A stretch of 64,000 nucleotides of DNA from Streptomyces fructofermentans (GTDB lineage: Bacteria; Actinomycetota; Actinomycetes; Streptomycetales; Streptomycetaceae): NCBI RefSeq assembly GCF_014651055.1, contig NZ_BMWD01000002.1:288028-352027 (forward strand), given 5' to 3'. A program made the translations under genes and the position numbers. Of this stretch, positions 25,845 to 34,462 are shown in pieces (within the stretch, counting starts at the first letter, position 1; each line of letters begins with the position of its first letter). Under the pieces are notes generated by a model. The model did not search any database. It was not told where the DNA came from and saw only the letters and a list, made by a program, of their open reading frames with translations.

Positions 25845-26636
25845 ATGCTCACCACTCGTTTCGTCACCGGCGCCCCGAACTGGCTCGATCTCGGCACCAC
25901 CGACATCGACGGCGCGGCCGCCTTCTACCGCGGACTCTTCGGCTGGGAGCTGCGCTCGGCGGGCTCCGACTCCGGTGGATACGGCTTCTTCCAGCTGGAC
26001 GGGAGGACCGTCGCCGGCGGCATGCAGACCCCTCCCGAGCAGGGCCCGCCGTCCTGGAGCGTGTACTTCCGGAGTCCGGACGCCGATGCCACCGCCGAGG
26101 CGGCCCAGCGGGCGGGCGGCGCCGTGCTGATGGCACCGGACGACGTCATGGACAAGGGTCGGCTGGCCTTTCTCCGCGACTCCACGGGGGGCGTCTTCGG
26201 CCTCTGGCAGCCGAAGCGGACCCGGGGCGTGGAGGTGGTGGGCGACCCCGGTTCCCTGTGCTGGATCGAGCTGTACACGCTGGACGTGCCCGCCGCCGCC
26301 GCGTTCTACCACTCGATCCTCGGCCTGGAGACCTCCTCCATGCCGTTCCCCGGCGGCGTGTACACCTGCGTCAACCCCGCGGACGGGGGCGAGGAGACCG
26401 TGTTCGGCGGGATCGTCCCACTCGCCGACGACCCCGTGGAGCGGGGGGCCGGCGCCTACTGGCTGCCGTACTTCGAGGTCACGGACACCGACGCGGTGGT
26501 CGCCAGGGCGGAGGAACTGGGCGGCACGGTCCGGATGCCCGCCACGACGATGGAGGGCGTGGGGCGCATGGCCAAGCTCGCCGACCCGTACGGGGCGCGG
26601 TTCGCGGTGATCAGGAGCGAGGCGTCGCCGGAGTGA
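25845..26636 (+). CDS. two-domain VOC (glyoxalase/bleomycin-resistance fold) protein
   Basis: 263 residues made of two VOC repeats. One begins NWLDLGTTDIDGAAAFYRGLFGWEL (split here as NWLDLGTTDI and AAAFYRGLFGWEL). The second begins CWIELYTLDVPAAAAFYHS near 142. Each ends in a conserved GxxFGLWQP or GARFAVI strand. Metal-ligand positions typical of glyoxalase I are only partly present, so it may bind rather than turn over a small molecule. It starts after a strong GAAGGAGG site. Confidence 0.88.
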   Translation: MLTTRFVTGAPNWLDLGTTDIDGAAAFYRGLFGWELRSAGSDSGGYGFFQLDGRTVAGGMQTPPEQGPPSWSVYFRSPDADATAEAAQRAGGAVLMAPDDVMDKGRLAFLRDSTGGVFGLWQPKRTRGVEVVGDPGSLCWIELYTLDVPAAAAFYHSILGLETSSMPFPGGVYTCVNPADGGEETVFGGIVPLADDPVERGAGAYWLPYFEVTDTDAVVARAEELGGTVRMPATTMEGVGRMAKLADPYGARFAVIRSEASPE

Positions 26637-27269
26637 CCCCGGGGCGGGCCCTCGGTTCCGGTCCTCCGGGGCCTCCGGGACCTCCGGGGCCTTCGGTCCT
26701 CCGGGTCCGGTGAACGCCCCCGGTCCGGTCGGCGCCCCTAGTCCGGTCGGCGGGCCAGGTCCGGCCACCCCCACCGGTCCGGTCGGCGGTCCGGGCCCGG
26801 CCACCCGTGACCGGTCCAGGTCCGGCCACCGGTCCGGGTCCTCCGAGGCCCGTCACCGGGCGAGCGGTACGGGTCCTCCTGGGCCGGTCCACGTCCCGGT
26901 CGGGTCCAAGCCCGGGTGCGGCCCGGTCAGGTCTGGTCCTGTCCTGTCCGGTCCTGTCCGGCGAGGGAGCCGTAGCCGTGCGGGACCGGGCCTGCCGGCC
27001 CCCGGAGGGACCACGGGCCGAGTCCGGCACCGGGCCGCGGCGACCCGCACGGCCCGGACGCAATCGCCGCACACCACTTCCCGGACGCCCCCGCCCCTGG
27101 GAGCAGGGCACCCCCGAGGGGCGGGTGCCTGCATGCCGCGGGGCCGTCGGGCGCCCGTCCTACGGGGTACCCGACGGCCCCACCCCGCTGCTCCACCCCG
27201 CTGCTCCACCCCGCCGCCCCAAGCGAAACCTCCTGGACCCGGTCGCCCGCCGGAGGGGACCCTGTCCGC
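26637..27269. repeat. CCGGTC/GGCCC-rich low-complexity intergenic region
   Basis: 630 bp without a credible gene. It is filled with short irregular repeats of CCGGTC and TCCGG, including GGGCCTCCGGGACCTCCGGGGCC-like runs near 26665 and alternating GTCCTGTCCG units near 26935-26960. Two adjacent near-copies of CACCCCGCTGCTC occur near 27180-27205. Frames on the minus strand give Gly-Pro-rich strings that look fortuitous. Confidence 0.6.
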
Positions 27270-27818
27270 ATGGAGTTCTTCTGCTACCACCGCGACCGGC
27301 CCGGCTCCCTGGCGCTGCGTGACGAACTGCTGGAGGAGCACTGGTCCTACATGGACCGGTACGCGAAGGAGCTGATCGCCAGGGGCCCGACGTTCACCGC
27401 GGACGGCACCGCGCCCAGCGGCAGCGTGCACATCGTCGACCTGCCGGACTCGGCCGCCGCCCGGGCGTTCGCCTTCGACGAGCCCGGCCACCGGGCCGGC
27501 GTCTACCGGGACGTCCTGCTGCGGCGGTGGCGCAACGTCCTGGGGCGCACCATGTGGGACTTCCCCGGCGGCCCGACCGAGGGGAACCGCTACCTCGTGC
27601 TCGGCTTCGGATCGGGCCTGGCGGCCGACCTCGACGTGCCGTCCGGCACGGACGAACTGATCGCCTACGGCCCCCTGCTGTCCGACGACGGCACCATCTG
27701 GCTGGGCACCGCGGCGCTGCTCAGGGCGCCCGACCCGGACACGGCACGCGCCGTCCTCACGGCGGACCGGTACGCGGGGATCGAGGTGCACGACTGGCAG
27801 TTCGGCGGACGCCGCTGA
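27270..27818 (+). CDS. YCII-related domain protein
   Basis: 182 residues. The N-terminal half resembles the YCII family: MEFFCYHRDRPGS, EHWSYMDRY with the conserved His/Asp pair, ARGPTFTADG, GSVHIVDLPD, and an FAFDEPGHRAGVY stretch near 69-81 like the DP/F motif region. A second similar half starts near YLVLGFGSG. YCII folds are ferredoxin-like and often act as small hydrolases or dehalogenase-like enzymes, but no function is known for this type. It is a single gene after the low-complexity region. Confidence 0.75.
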   Translation: MEFFCYHRDRPGSLALRDELLEEHWSYMDRYAKELIARGPTFTADGTAPSGSVHIVDLPDSAAARAFAFDEPGHRAGVYRDVLLRRWRNVLGRTMWDFPGGPTEGNRYLVLGFGSGLAADLDVPSGTDELIAYGPLLSDDGTIWLGTAALLRAPDPDTARAVLTADRYAGIEVHDWQFGGRR

Positions 27819-27980
27819 CGACGCGGGACCGCCCGGACCGCCGTGACGAGCCGGGGTCCGGAACCGGCCGTGCCGCCCCGTCCCGGACCCGGCGGCACGA
27901 CGGGAGGGTCTGGTCGGCCCTCCCGTCCAGGCCCGAACAGGCGGCTCCGGGCCGTCAACAATTGAACACGGAAAGATTTC

Positions 27981-27992
27981 GAGAGCGCTCTC
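27981..27992. promoter_or_regulatory. LacI-type operator upstream of the glucanase gene
   Basis: GAGAGCGCTCTC is a perfect 12-bp palindrome in the glucanase promoter region, close to the CebR-type consensus (TGGGAGCGCTCCCA). A matching site stands before the LacI regulator gene at 30491. Confidence 0.75.
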
Positions 27993-28103
27993 AGTCATAA
28001 CCCTTGACGCTTCAACTCCCCCTGGGGACAGTGGTGCAGCGCAGGGGCCGATCCCCCACACATCGGCCGATCCCTGCCTCCCCCACAGCCCCAGGAGACC
28101 TCC

Positions 28104-29330
28104 GTGATCTCTCGCCGCACGTTTCTGACCGGAGCAGCCGCCGTCACCACCGCCGCCGGGTACCCCCTCTGGGGGAGCGCTCTCGGCCCGCAGGCCCACG
28201 CGGCTCCGGCGACCTGTCAACTCGCCCTGAAGAACGTCTCGTTGCCCGGCACGGTACGGGCGTACGTCACCGGACACGAGCAGTCGACGGGCAACTGGCT
28301 GCTGCTGCGCGCGGACGGCAGCGTCTACCGTCCCTCGTCCCCGTCCGCCCCGCAGACCCCGCTGCCGGTCGACTGCGCGATACCGCTGGGCGCCGCGGGA
28401 TCGGCCCCCAAGGTGCTGACGCTTCCCCAGATGTTCGGCGCGAGGATCTACTTCGTCCGGGACAGCACGCTGAACTTCTTCCTCAACCCGGGCCCCGCCC
28501 TGGTCGAGCCCGCGTTCGCGACACCCGCCGACTCGAACTACGGCAAGACGTGGTCGTTCTGCGAGTTCACCTTCAACACCACCCAGCTGTTCGCCAACAT
28601 CAGCTACGTGGACCTGGTCACGGCCCTGCCCATCGGCCTCACGCTGGAGGGCGACGCCACGCACACCGTGGCCCCGCTGCCCAACGGCGCGGTCGACCGC
28701 ATCGCCTCGGACCTGACGGCCCAGGCGGCCCGTGACGGCCAGCCCTGGGACAAGCTGGTCATCCGCAGCGGCAACGGCTCCGTCCTGCGCGTGGTCTCCC
28801 CGCAGAACCTGATGGCGCCGTACTTCGACCGGCCCGACCAGATGCCGTTCCGCAACCTCTGGACCAGTTACATCGACCAGGTGTGGGCGAAGTACCGGAC
28901 CACCGACCTGCGGATCGACCTCCAGGGCGGCCGGGGCGTGCTCGCCGGCCGGGTCAACGGGGACACGCTCACGTTCGCCGGCGGCCACAGCTTCTCCAAG
29001 CCGACGTCGAAGGACATCTTCACCTGCAACCACGGCCCGTTCGCCAACAACCCGGGCGACCCCGACGTCAAGAAGGCCCTCCTGGCCCGTATCGCCGCGG
29101 GGTTCAACCGCTCGATCATGCTGAGCCACCCCACCCAGCCCAACGGCACGAGCACCGCCGACTACTACAAGGGCGGCGTCACCAACCACTGGGCCCGGGT
29201 CGTGCACGCCAACTCGCCCATCGGCTACGCGTTCCCGTACGACGACGTACGCCCGGACGGTCAGCCCGACGTGTCCGGCGCCGCCCACGACGGCAACCCG
29301 CGCAGGTTCACGGTGTCCGTGGGGGCCTAG
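28104..29330 (+). CDS. exported GH64 beta-1,3-glucanase
   Basis: 408 residues. The N-terminus has a Tat signal (SRRTFLTG at 3-10, hydrophobic stretch, AHA cleavage site near 32). The mature part matches glycoside hydrolase family 64, laminaripentaose-producing glucanases: VDCAIPLGA, FVRDSTLNFF, TFNTTQLFANISYVDLVT near 156-174, and FTCNHGPFANNPGD near 300. No carbohydrate-binding module is visible. It would cut fungal or callose beta-1,3-glucan outside the cell. A LacI-type operator palindrome lies 112 bp upstream, a second core lies inside the signal-peptide codons, and the convergent LacI gene is likely its regulator. Confidence 0.9.
   Translation: MISRRTFLTGAAAVTTAAGYPLWGSALGPQAHAAPATCQLALKNVSLPGTVRAYVTGHEQSTGNWLLLRADGSVYRPSSPSAPQTPLPVDCAIPLGAAGSAPKVLTLPQMFGARIYFVRDSTLNFFLNPGPALVEPAFATPADSNYGKTWSFCEFTFNTTQLFANISYVDLVTALPIGLTLEGDATHTVAPLPNGAVDRIASDLTAQAARDGQPWDKLVIRSGNGSVLRVVSPQNLMAPYFDRPDQMPFRNLWTSYIDQVWAKYRTTDLRIDLQGGRGVLAGRVNGDTLTFAGGHSFSKPTSKDIFTCNHGPFANNPGDPDVKKALLARIAAGFNRSIMLSHPTQPNGTSTADYYKGGVTNHWARVVHANSPIGYAFPYDDVRPDGQPDVSGAAHDGNPRRFTVSVGA
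28173..28184. promoter_or_regulatory. second LacI-type operator core, inside the glucanase gene
   Basis: GGGAGCGCTCTC, 10 of 12 positions symmetric, lies within codons 24-27 of the glucanase, about 190 bp from the promoter operator. That spacing would suit a DNA loop by a LacI-family dimer or tetramer, but it may be a coincidence of codon use. Confidence 0.4.
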
Positions 29331-29340
29331 GCTCCCACGC

Positions 29341-29380
29341 CCTGCTCGACCCGGTCCGGCCCTGCTCGACCCGGTCCGGC
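29341..29380. repeat. exact 20-bp tandem duplication
   Basis: The 20-bp unit CCTGCTCGACCCGGTCCGGC occurs twice in a row in the 61-bp gap between the convergent glucanase and LacI genes. Confidence 0.9.
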
Positions 29381-29391
29381 CCGGCGGGAGG

Positions 29392-30432
29392 CTAGGCGGA
29401 CGCGCGCCGGACCAGGGTCGTCGGAAGGACGACGCTGGACGGCGTGCCCGCCGGGCCGCTCTCCGGACCGGGGGTCCGGCGGTCGAGGCCCCGCAGCAGC
29501 AGGCGTGCCATCAACCGCCCCATGTCCTCTATGTCCTGGCGGACCGTGGTGAGCGGCGGGTCGGTCCGCTCGGTCACGGGGAGCATGTCGTCGAAGCCGA
29601 TCACGGCGACGTCCTCGGGAACCCGCCGCCCCCGCTCGCGCAGCACGCGCAGGGCGCCCGCGGCCGTGATGTCGTTGGCTGCGAACACGGCGTCTAGGTC
29701 CGGGCAGCGGTCCAGCAGTTCGCGCATCGCGCGCTCGCCGCCGGCGGGGCTGAAGTCGCTCTCCTCGATCAGCTTCGGATCGGCGTCCACCATGACGTCC
29801 CGGTACCCGTCGAGCCGATCGACCGCGGAGGTCTGGTCCAGGGCGCCGGTGATGTGGGCGATGCGCCTGCGGCCGAGTCCCACGAGATGGCGTACGGCCT
29901 CACGGGCACCGCCGCGGTTGTCGCAGTCCACGTAGACCGCGCCGCGCGAGCCGTCGCTCCAGCCGGGGCGCCCCCCGTACACGGTCGGCACTCCGCGGAT
30001 CAGGCCGGGCAGCGGGTCGTCGAGGTGCAGCGAGAAGACGAGCGCCCCGTCGACGTGTCCGCCCGCCAGATAGCGGGCGACCCGCGCGTGGTCGTCCCGC
30101 CCTTCCGTGAGGAGAAGCACCAACTGCGAGTCGTGGGCAGTGAGTTCCTTGCTGATGCCGCGGAGCTGCAACGCGAAGAAGGGGTCCGCGAAGACCCGGG
30201 TCTCCGGTTCGGCTATGACCACGGCGACGGCGTCGTGCCGTCGGGTGACCAGACTGCGCGCCGCCTGGTTCGGGACGTACCCGAGTTCCTCGACCGCCTG
30301 CCTGACCCGCTCGACCAGGGGCTCCCGTACGCCGTCCCCGCCGTTCACCACGCGCGACACCGTGGCCCTGGAGACCCCCGCCCGGGCGGCGACGGCCTCC
30401 AGTGTCGGGCGCTCTGTCGACTGCTCGGTCAC
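29392..30432 (-). CDS. LacI-family transcriptional regulator
   Basis: 346 residues. The N-terminal helix-turn-helix reads TLEAVAARAGVSRATVSRVV, followed by the hinge helix YVPNQAARSLVTRR near 51-64. A periplasmic-binding-like sugar domain follows with FFALQLRGI, RRRIAHITG, and VAVIGFDD near 283. It is convergent with the glucanase gene. Palindromes with the GAGCGCTC core stand both before the glucanase gene and 59 bp before this gene, which indicates glucan-sugar-responsive repression with autoregulation. Confidence 0.93.
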   Translation of the reverse strand: MTEQSTERPTLEAVAARAGVSRATVSRVVNGGDGVREPLVERVRQAVEELGYVPNQAARSLVTRRHDAVAVVIAEPETRVFADPFFALQLRGISKELTAHDSQLVLLLTEGRDDHARVARYLAGGHVDGALVFSLHLDDPLPGLIRGVPTVYGGRPGWSDGSRGAVYVDCDNRGGAREAVRHLVGLGRRRIAHITGALDQTSAVDRLDGYRDVMVDADPKLIEESDFSPAGGERAMRELLDRCPDLDAVFAANDITAAGALRVLRERGRRVPEDVAVIGFDDMLPVTERTDPPLTTVRQDIEDMGRLMARLLLRGLDRRTPGPESGPAGTPSSVVLPTTLVRRASA

Positions 30433-30490
30433 CTCGGGGCTCCTCAGGGCGGCGGTTGCCGATCAGGATAGCCGCCGTTCGACCCGTCGT

Positions 30491-30503
30491 TGAGAGCGCT
30501 CCC
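30491..30503. promoter_or_regulatory. LacI-type operator upstream of the lacI-family gene
   Basis: TGAGAGCGCTCCC shares the GAGCGCTC core with the glucanase operators and lies in the promoter of the regulator, so it is probably the autoregulatory site. Confidence 0.65.
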
Positions 30504-30850
30504 GAAACGTTCGGAACCGGCGCCCCCTCCTCCCCCGGCGTCTCGCCCGTGCGCCTGCCGTGCGCCGGGGATCCGCAGGCCGGAGGAGCCCTCCGGGGAC
30601 GGAACCGCGCGTGGTCCAGTCCTGTTGCGGGACTCCTCCACTACGTTGCCCGCAGGGCAGGTTCCGTAGGGGTGGCAGGTGCGCGGCCCGGATCGGGCGG
30701 AGGGACGAGGACGGCGGCGGATCTGCGGCCGACCGGACACGGCACCCATCCGCCGACCACGGCGTGAGCGGGTTCCGGCCGTGCGCACCGGCCCGGAGCG
30801 GCTGCGATCGACCGGGTCCGGTCACGGTCGGTTCTAGCCGACCCCGGCCG

Positions 30851-30930
30851 GTCCGGACGGAGCCCGGTCGTTCCGAACGGAGCCCGGTCGGCCCGAGCGG
30901 AGTCCGGTCGGCCCGAGCGGAGTCCGGTCG
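30851..30930. repeat. four 20-bp tandem repeats
   Basis: Four consecutive 20-bp units (30851, 30871, 30891, 30911) share CCG..CGGAG.CCGGTCG; the last two are identical. They lie in a 540-bp stretch between two minus-strand genes that contains no other gene I can support. Confidence 0.85.
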
Positions 30931-30973
30931 TCGTGCTCCGGTGCCGGGCTGTCGAAACAGGACGGCCCGGCCG

Positions 30974-31588
30974 TCAACCAGCCAGCTCCCGCGGGGCCGT
31001 GGCGTTGGCGGCGAGGAACGCGCCTGCCGCCGCCGCGGCTTCCTCACTCGACGCGTAGGACGCCTCGTCGGGAGCCTCGTCGCCCCGGCCGTTGGCCGCG
31101 GTGGCGATCCACCACCAACTGCCCTCCTCCTGACGCCAGGTGACCAGCGCCTCGCCGCCGAACGCCCTGAAGTGGCTGGACGCGGGAAGCACCCTCTCCG
31201 CGGTCACCACTCCGGGCCAGCGCTTGCGGGCGGCCTGCCGGGAGATCTTCCAGGCGGCCCCCAGGTCCGGGTAGCCCGCTCCCCTCGCCCCCGCGAGCCT
31301 CGCCGACCTCGCGGCCAGGCGCTCGATCTCCTCGGACGCGACCCTCCATGCGGCCAGCGTCGCCAGCGGAACCGCCGGGGTGCCGTCGTCCCATCCGGAG
31401 CCGTCGCCGGGGCCTCCAGCGGAACCGGGGCCGCCGTCACCGGAGTCGGGGCCGTCGCCGGAGTCGAAGTCGTCACCGGCGCCGTCCGTCATCCGTCCGC
31501 GCATCGCACGCGCCAACGGCTGAATCGCGCCGTACAGGGCCCCCATCAACGCGACCATCTCGGTCTCCGTCGGTTCTGTCGTCTCCAC
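30974..31588 (-). CDS. hypothetical protein with acidic Gly-rich linker and HTH-like segment
   Basis: 204 residues that I do not recognise. There is a short N-terminal helix, then a D/G/S/P-rich linker of about 35 residues (35-70). Then comes a helical region with DLGAAWKISRQAARKRWPG near 107-125, which reads like a helix-turn-helix (compare VTRQAAHKRW in small regulators). Last is a WWWIATAANGRG strand region and an Ala-rich tail. It may be a DNA-binding protein, but this rests on a single motif. The codon pattern and its own upstream promoter-like region support a real gene. ATG at 31588. Confidence 0.6.
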   Translation of the reverse strand: METTEPTETEMVALMGALYGAIQPLARAMRGRMTDGAGDDFDSGDGPDSGDGGPGSAGGPGDGSGWDDGTPAVPLATLAAWRVASEEIERLAARSARLAGARGAGYPDLGAAWKISRQAARKRWPGVVTAERVLPASSHFRAFGGEALVTWRQEEGSWWWIATAANGRGDEAPDEASYASSEEAAAAAGAFLAANATAPRELAG

Positions 31589-31624
31589 GCGATGATCTTA
31601 GTCGGCGACAACTCCGCCTGTCAC

Positions 31625-31640
31625 GACAATCCTTGTTGTC
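31625..31640. promoter_or_regulatory. GACAA-N6-TTGTC inverted repeat in the promoter of the HTH-like gene
   Basis: 5-bp arms separated by 6 bases, in an unusually A/T-rich patch 37 bp upstream of the start of the 30974-31588 gene. It may be an operator, perhaps for its own product. Confidence 0.4.
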
Positions 31641-31734
31641 AAGGAAGGCCGACCCGGTACCGCACGCGGGCGGCGCCGGCACACCGCCGGGCCGTGCGCG
31701 GAGTGCCGGGCGGCGACCCGGCGCCTTTCCGCTT

Positions 31735-33885
31735 TCAGGAGTTGGTGAGTACGACGAGCTGCCGGGTCGCCCGCGTCATCGCGACATAGCGGTCGACCGC
31801 TCCCGCGACGCCGTCACCGAACGCCTCCGGGTCGACCAGGACGACCAGGTCGAACTCGAGCCCCTTCGACAACTCCGGTGGCAGCGAACGGACTCGGGCT
31901 GTCGGCCGGAAGGCCGGAGCACCGATCACGCAGGCGATCCCGTCGGGGTTCGCGGCGAGCCAGGTGTCGAGGACCCGGTCCAGCTCCCCGGCGGACCCGT
32001 GCACGACGGGAAGACCGCTGGCGCGGACGGAGACGGGGACATTGGCATCCGGGAGCACGGCCCGGACGACCGGTTCGGCCTCCGCCATGACCTCTTCGGG
32101 CGTCCGGTAGTTGATGCTCAGCGAGGCCGGCTCGACCCGTTCGAGCCCGATCCGTTCCAGCCGCTCCCTCCACGACTCGGTGAACCCGTGCCTGGCCTGC
32201 GCCCGGTCCCCCACGACGGTGAGACTCCGGGACGGGCAGCGGGCCAGGAGCATCTGCCATTCCGCGTCGGTCAGTTCCTGCGCCTCGTCCACCACGATGT
32301 GCGCGAACGGGCCGGCGAGCGGGTCCGATCCGGCGCCGGGGTCCGCGGACCCGTCCGCCAGCGCGTCCCGCAGGTCCTGCCCACGCAGCATCGTCACCGC
32401 GCCCTCGCCGTCGTCGTCGGCGGCGAGCACGTTGTCGATGACTCCGGCCATCCGCTCGCGTTCGGCTGCGGAGGAGGCCAGTTGCCGCCGCCTGCGCGCC
32501 GAGGCCTCCGGGTCGCCGAGCCTGCGGCGCGCCGCGTCCAGCAGGGGCAGGTCGGACACCGTCCAGGCCTGGGCGTCCGCGCGCCGCAACCGCCGTACGT
32601 CGTCGGGACCGAGCCAGGGAGCGCACTTGCGCAGGTAGGCGGGCACGGACCACAGGTCGCCCACCAGGTCGGCCGCCCCGATCAGCGGCCACGCCCGGTC
32701 GAGGGTCGTACGGAGCTCCCTGTTCCGGGCCAGGGACCCGCGGAGCACGTGGGCCGGCACGTCGTCGCCGTCGTGCCTGTCCACCAGGATCGTGAGCAGT
32801 TCCTCCAGGACCTGTTCGCGCGCCTCGTTGTGCGGGGTGCCGGGTTCCACCGCCTCGAACGCGACGGCCCAGTCACGGGGGCCGAGCCGGATGTCGGACC
32901 AGGGGGTCGTGATCGTCATGCCCTCCGCGGGCGGTTCCTCGTAGAACCGGACGGCCGCCTCGATCGCGCCCACCAGTTGCGCGGACGCCTTGAGGTGCGC
33001 AGCCTCCGGGTCGGCCTCGACCGCCGCCGCGGCACCCTCCTCGACGAGGTCCCGCAGGGTGCAGGTCCGTACACCCTCCTCACCGAGGCTCGGCAGGACG
33101 TCCGCGACGTAGTCGAGGTAGGGCCGGTGGGGGCCGACGAACAGCACGCCGCCCCGGCGGTGTCCGAGGCGGGGGTCGGAGTGCAGGAGGTAGGCGGCTC
33201 GGTGCAGGGCGACGACCGTCTTGCCGGTGCCGGGACCTCCGTCGACCACGAGCGCGCCGCGGGAGCCCGCGCGGATGATGGCGTCCTGGTCGGCCTGGAT
33301 CGTGCCGAGCACGTCCCGCATCCGGGCCGAGCGGCTGCCGCCCAGACTGGCGATGAAGGCGGACTGGTCGTCGAGCGCGGCATGCCCCGCGAGCCCGTCG
33401 GCTGTGAACACCTCGTCCCAGTAGTCGCTGACACGGCCGCCGGTCCAGCGGTACCGGCGGCGGCTCGCGAGACCCATGGGGTTGCCGTGGGTGGCCCCGA
33501 AGAACGGTTCGGCCGCGGGGGAACGCCAGTCGACCAGCAGCCGGCGCCCCGTGCTGTCGGTGAGGCCGAAGCGGCCGATGTGGACGGGTTCGGAGTCGCC
33601 CTCGGCGACGATGCGCCCGAGGCACAGGTCGAGGCCGAAGCGGCGCAGCGCGCGCAGACGGGCGCTCAGCCGGTGGACCTCCGCGTCCCGGTCCATGGCT
33701 TGGCGGCCCGAACCGCCGGGCGCCCTGCGCTCGGCGTCCAGCCGGTCGGACACCTCGGCGATCGACCGCTCCAAGCACTCCGCGACAGCCGCGAAGTGCC
33801 GCTCGTCGGCGGCGATCAGGGCGGGGTCGGCCTTCTGCGAGAGGTGCTCGGGAAGGTCGAACGCGCTGGTCGTCAGGGAGGTCAT
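31735..33885 (-). CDS. helR: RNA polymerase recycling ATPase HelR (HelD/UvrD-like, rifamycin resistance)
   Basis: 716 residues. An N-terminal coiled region (about 20-90) is followed by the HelD-type core. Walker A GGPGTGKT lies at 216-223, a HIVVDEAQELTD Walker B/DEAQ box follows, then SINYRTPEEVM, SKGLEFDLVVLVDP, and the final RYVAMTRATRQL motif. HelR proteins bind RNA polymerase, displace rifamycin and rescue stalled enzyme. Support comes from the rifamycin-associated element found upstream at 34421-34439. The ATG at 33885 has GGAG 8 bases upstream; the frame stays open further upstream but with non-coding character. The mRNA would carry a leader of about 500 nt. Confidence 0.92.
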   Translation of the reverse strand: MTSLTTSAFDLPEHLSQKADPALIAADERHFAAVAECLERSIAEVSDRLDAERRAPGGSGRQAMDRDAEVHRLSARLRALRRFGLDLCLGRIVAEGDSEPVHIGRFGLTDSTGRRLLVDWRSPAAEPFFGATHGNPMGLASRRRYRWTGGRVSDYWDEVFTADGLAGHAALDDQSAFIASLGGSRSARMRDVLGTIQADQDAIIRAGSRGALVVDGGPGTGKTVVALHRAAYLLHSDPRLGHRRGGVLFVGPHRPYLDYVADVLPSLGEEGVRTCTLRDLVEEGAAAAVEADPEAAHLKASAQLVGAIEAAVRFYEEPPAEGMTITTPWSDIRLGPRDWAVAFEAVEPGTPHNEAREQVLEELLTILVDRHDGDDVPAHVLRGSLARNRELRTTLDRAWPLIGAADLVGDLWSVPAYLRKCAPWLGPDDVRRLRRADAQAWTVSDLPLLDAARRRLGDPEASARRRRQLASSAAERERMAGVIDNVLAADDDGEGAVTMLRGQDLRDALADGSADPGAGSDPLAGPFAHIVVDEAQELTDAEWQMLLARCPSRSLTVVGDRAQARHGFTESWRERLERIGLERVEPASLSINYRTPEEVMAEAEPVVRAVLPDANVPVSVRASGLPVVHGSAGELDRVLDTWLAANPDGIACVIGAPAFRPTARVRSLPPELSKGLEFDLVVLVDPEAFGDGVAGAVDRYVAMTRATRQLVVLTNS

Positions 33886-34420
33886 GGCAGCAGCTCCGAT
33901 CTGAGGTCGCGTGCGGGCACCGCGCGGGGCGGGTCGCAGGGACCGGCGGTACGGGTCGGCGGTACGGGCGGTCGGGAGGTCCGCCCCCGCCGGGGCGGGA
34001 AGGTAGGGGTCGGCGGTCGATCCGGCGGTGCGGGCGTCCCTCGCCGGGGCACGCCCGCGTCCCGGAGGGGCGGTACGGGCCGCAAACGGGCCCCGCACCC
34101 CCGAGCCGGCCTCAGGGGGACGGGCGGCCGGCACCGACCCGGCGAACCGGAGCGGCGGGCACGGCAGTTGGGGGTCCGGCACGACCCGGAGCCGCCCGGC
34201 ACGGCCGCCCGGCACTGCGGCCCGGCACTGCGGCGGCACGGCGGCCCGGGGCGGTTCAGCCGGACGAGGGGGCGATCGAGCCGGGTTCCCGCAGCCGGAC
34301 CGCGGGACCCGTCCGCGGTCCGACGTCCCCGCGCGATCCGTACGTCGACAACAGCACACGCACTGCCCGGCCCCCGATGCTCGGTTTCTGGTGACGGACG
34401 GTGATTCTGCGGCACGACCG
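33886..34420 (-). promoter_or_regulatory. long 5' leader region of helR
   Basis: 535 bp between the rifamycin-associated element and the helR start. It is very G/C-rich, with imperfect direct repeats GGCACTGCGGC and GGCACGGC around 34195-34245. No convincing gene is present. An open frame through it ends in the ATGA of helR but lacks third-position G/C bias. Confidence 0.5.
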
Positions 34421-34439
34421 GGGCCTTGCCGCAAGCCCC
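34421..34439 (-). promoter_or_regulatory. rifamycin-associated element (RAE)
   Basis: GGGCCTTGCCGCAAGCCCC matches the published 19-bp RAE palindrome as I remember it (GGGGCTTGCNGCAAGCCCC) with one mismatch. RAEs precede rifamycin-inducible resistance genes in actinomycetes. The A/T patch TTATAG on the minus strand just upstream is a candidate -10. Confidence 0.85.
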
Positions 34440-34462
34440 CCGGTGCGCTATAAGTTGAGAGT

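Noticed and set aside
25503..26804. Collagen-like Gly-Pro-rich protein on the minus strand
   Set aside because: The Gly-Pro part comes from the CCGGTC repeats and the rest is antisense to the VOC gene; there is no ribosome-binding site or conserved domain.
30851..30930. CRISPR array
   Set aside because: The repeats are contiguous 20-bp units without spacers and there are no cas genes anywhere in the window.
33882..34415. Leader open frame of 177 codons starting just after the RAE and ending in the ATGA of helR
   Set aside because: The overlap is forced by the helR second codon; third positions are not G/C-biased and the product is Pro/Arg low-complexity. Worth testing only if leader control of helR is studied.
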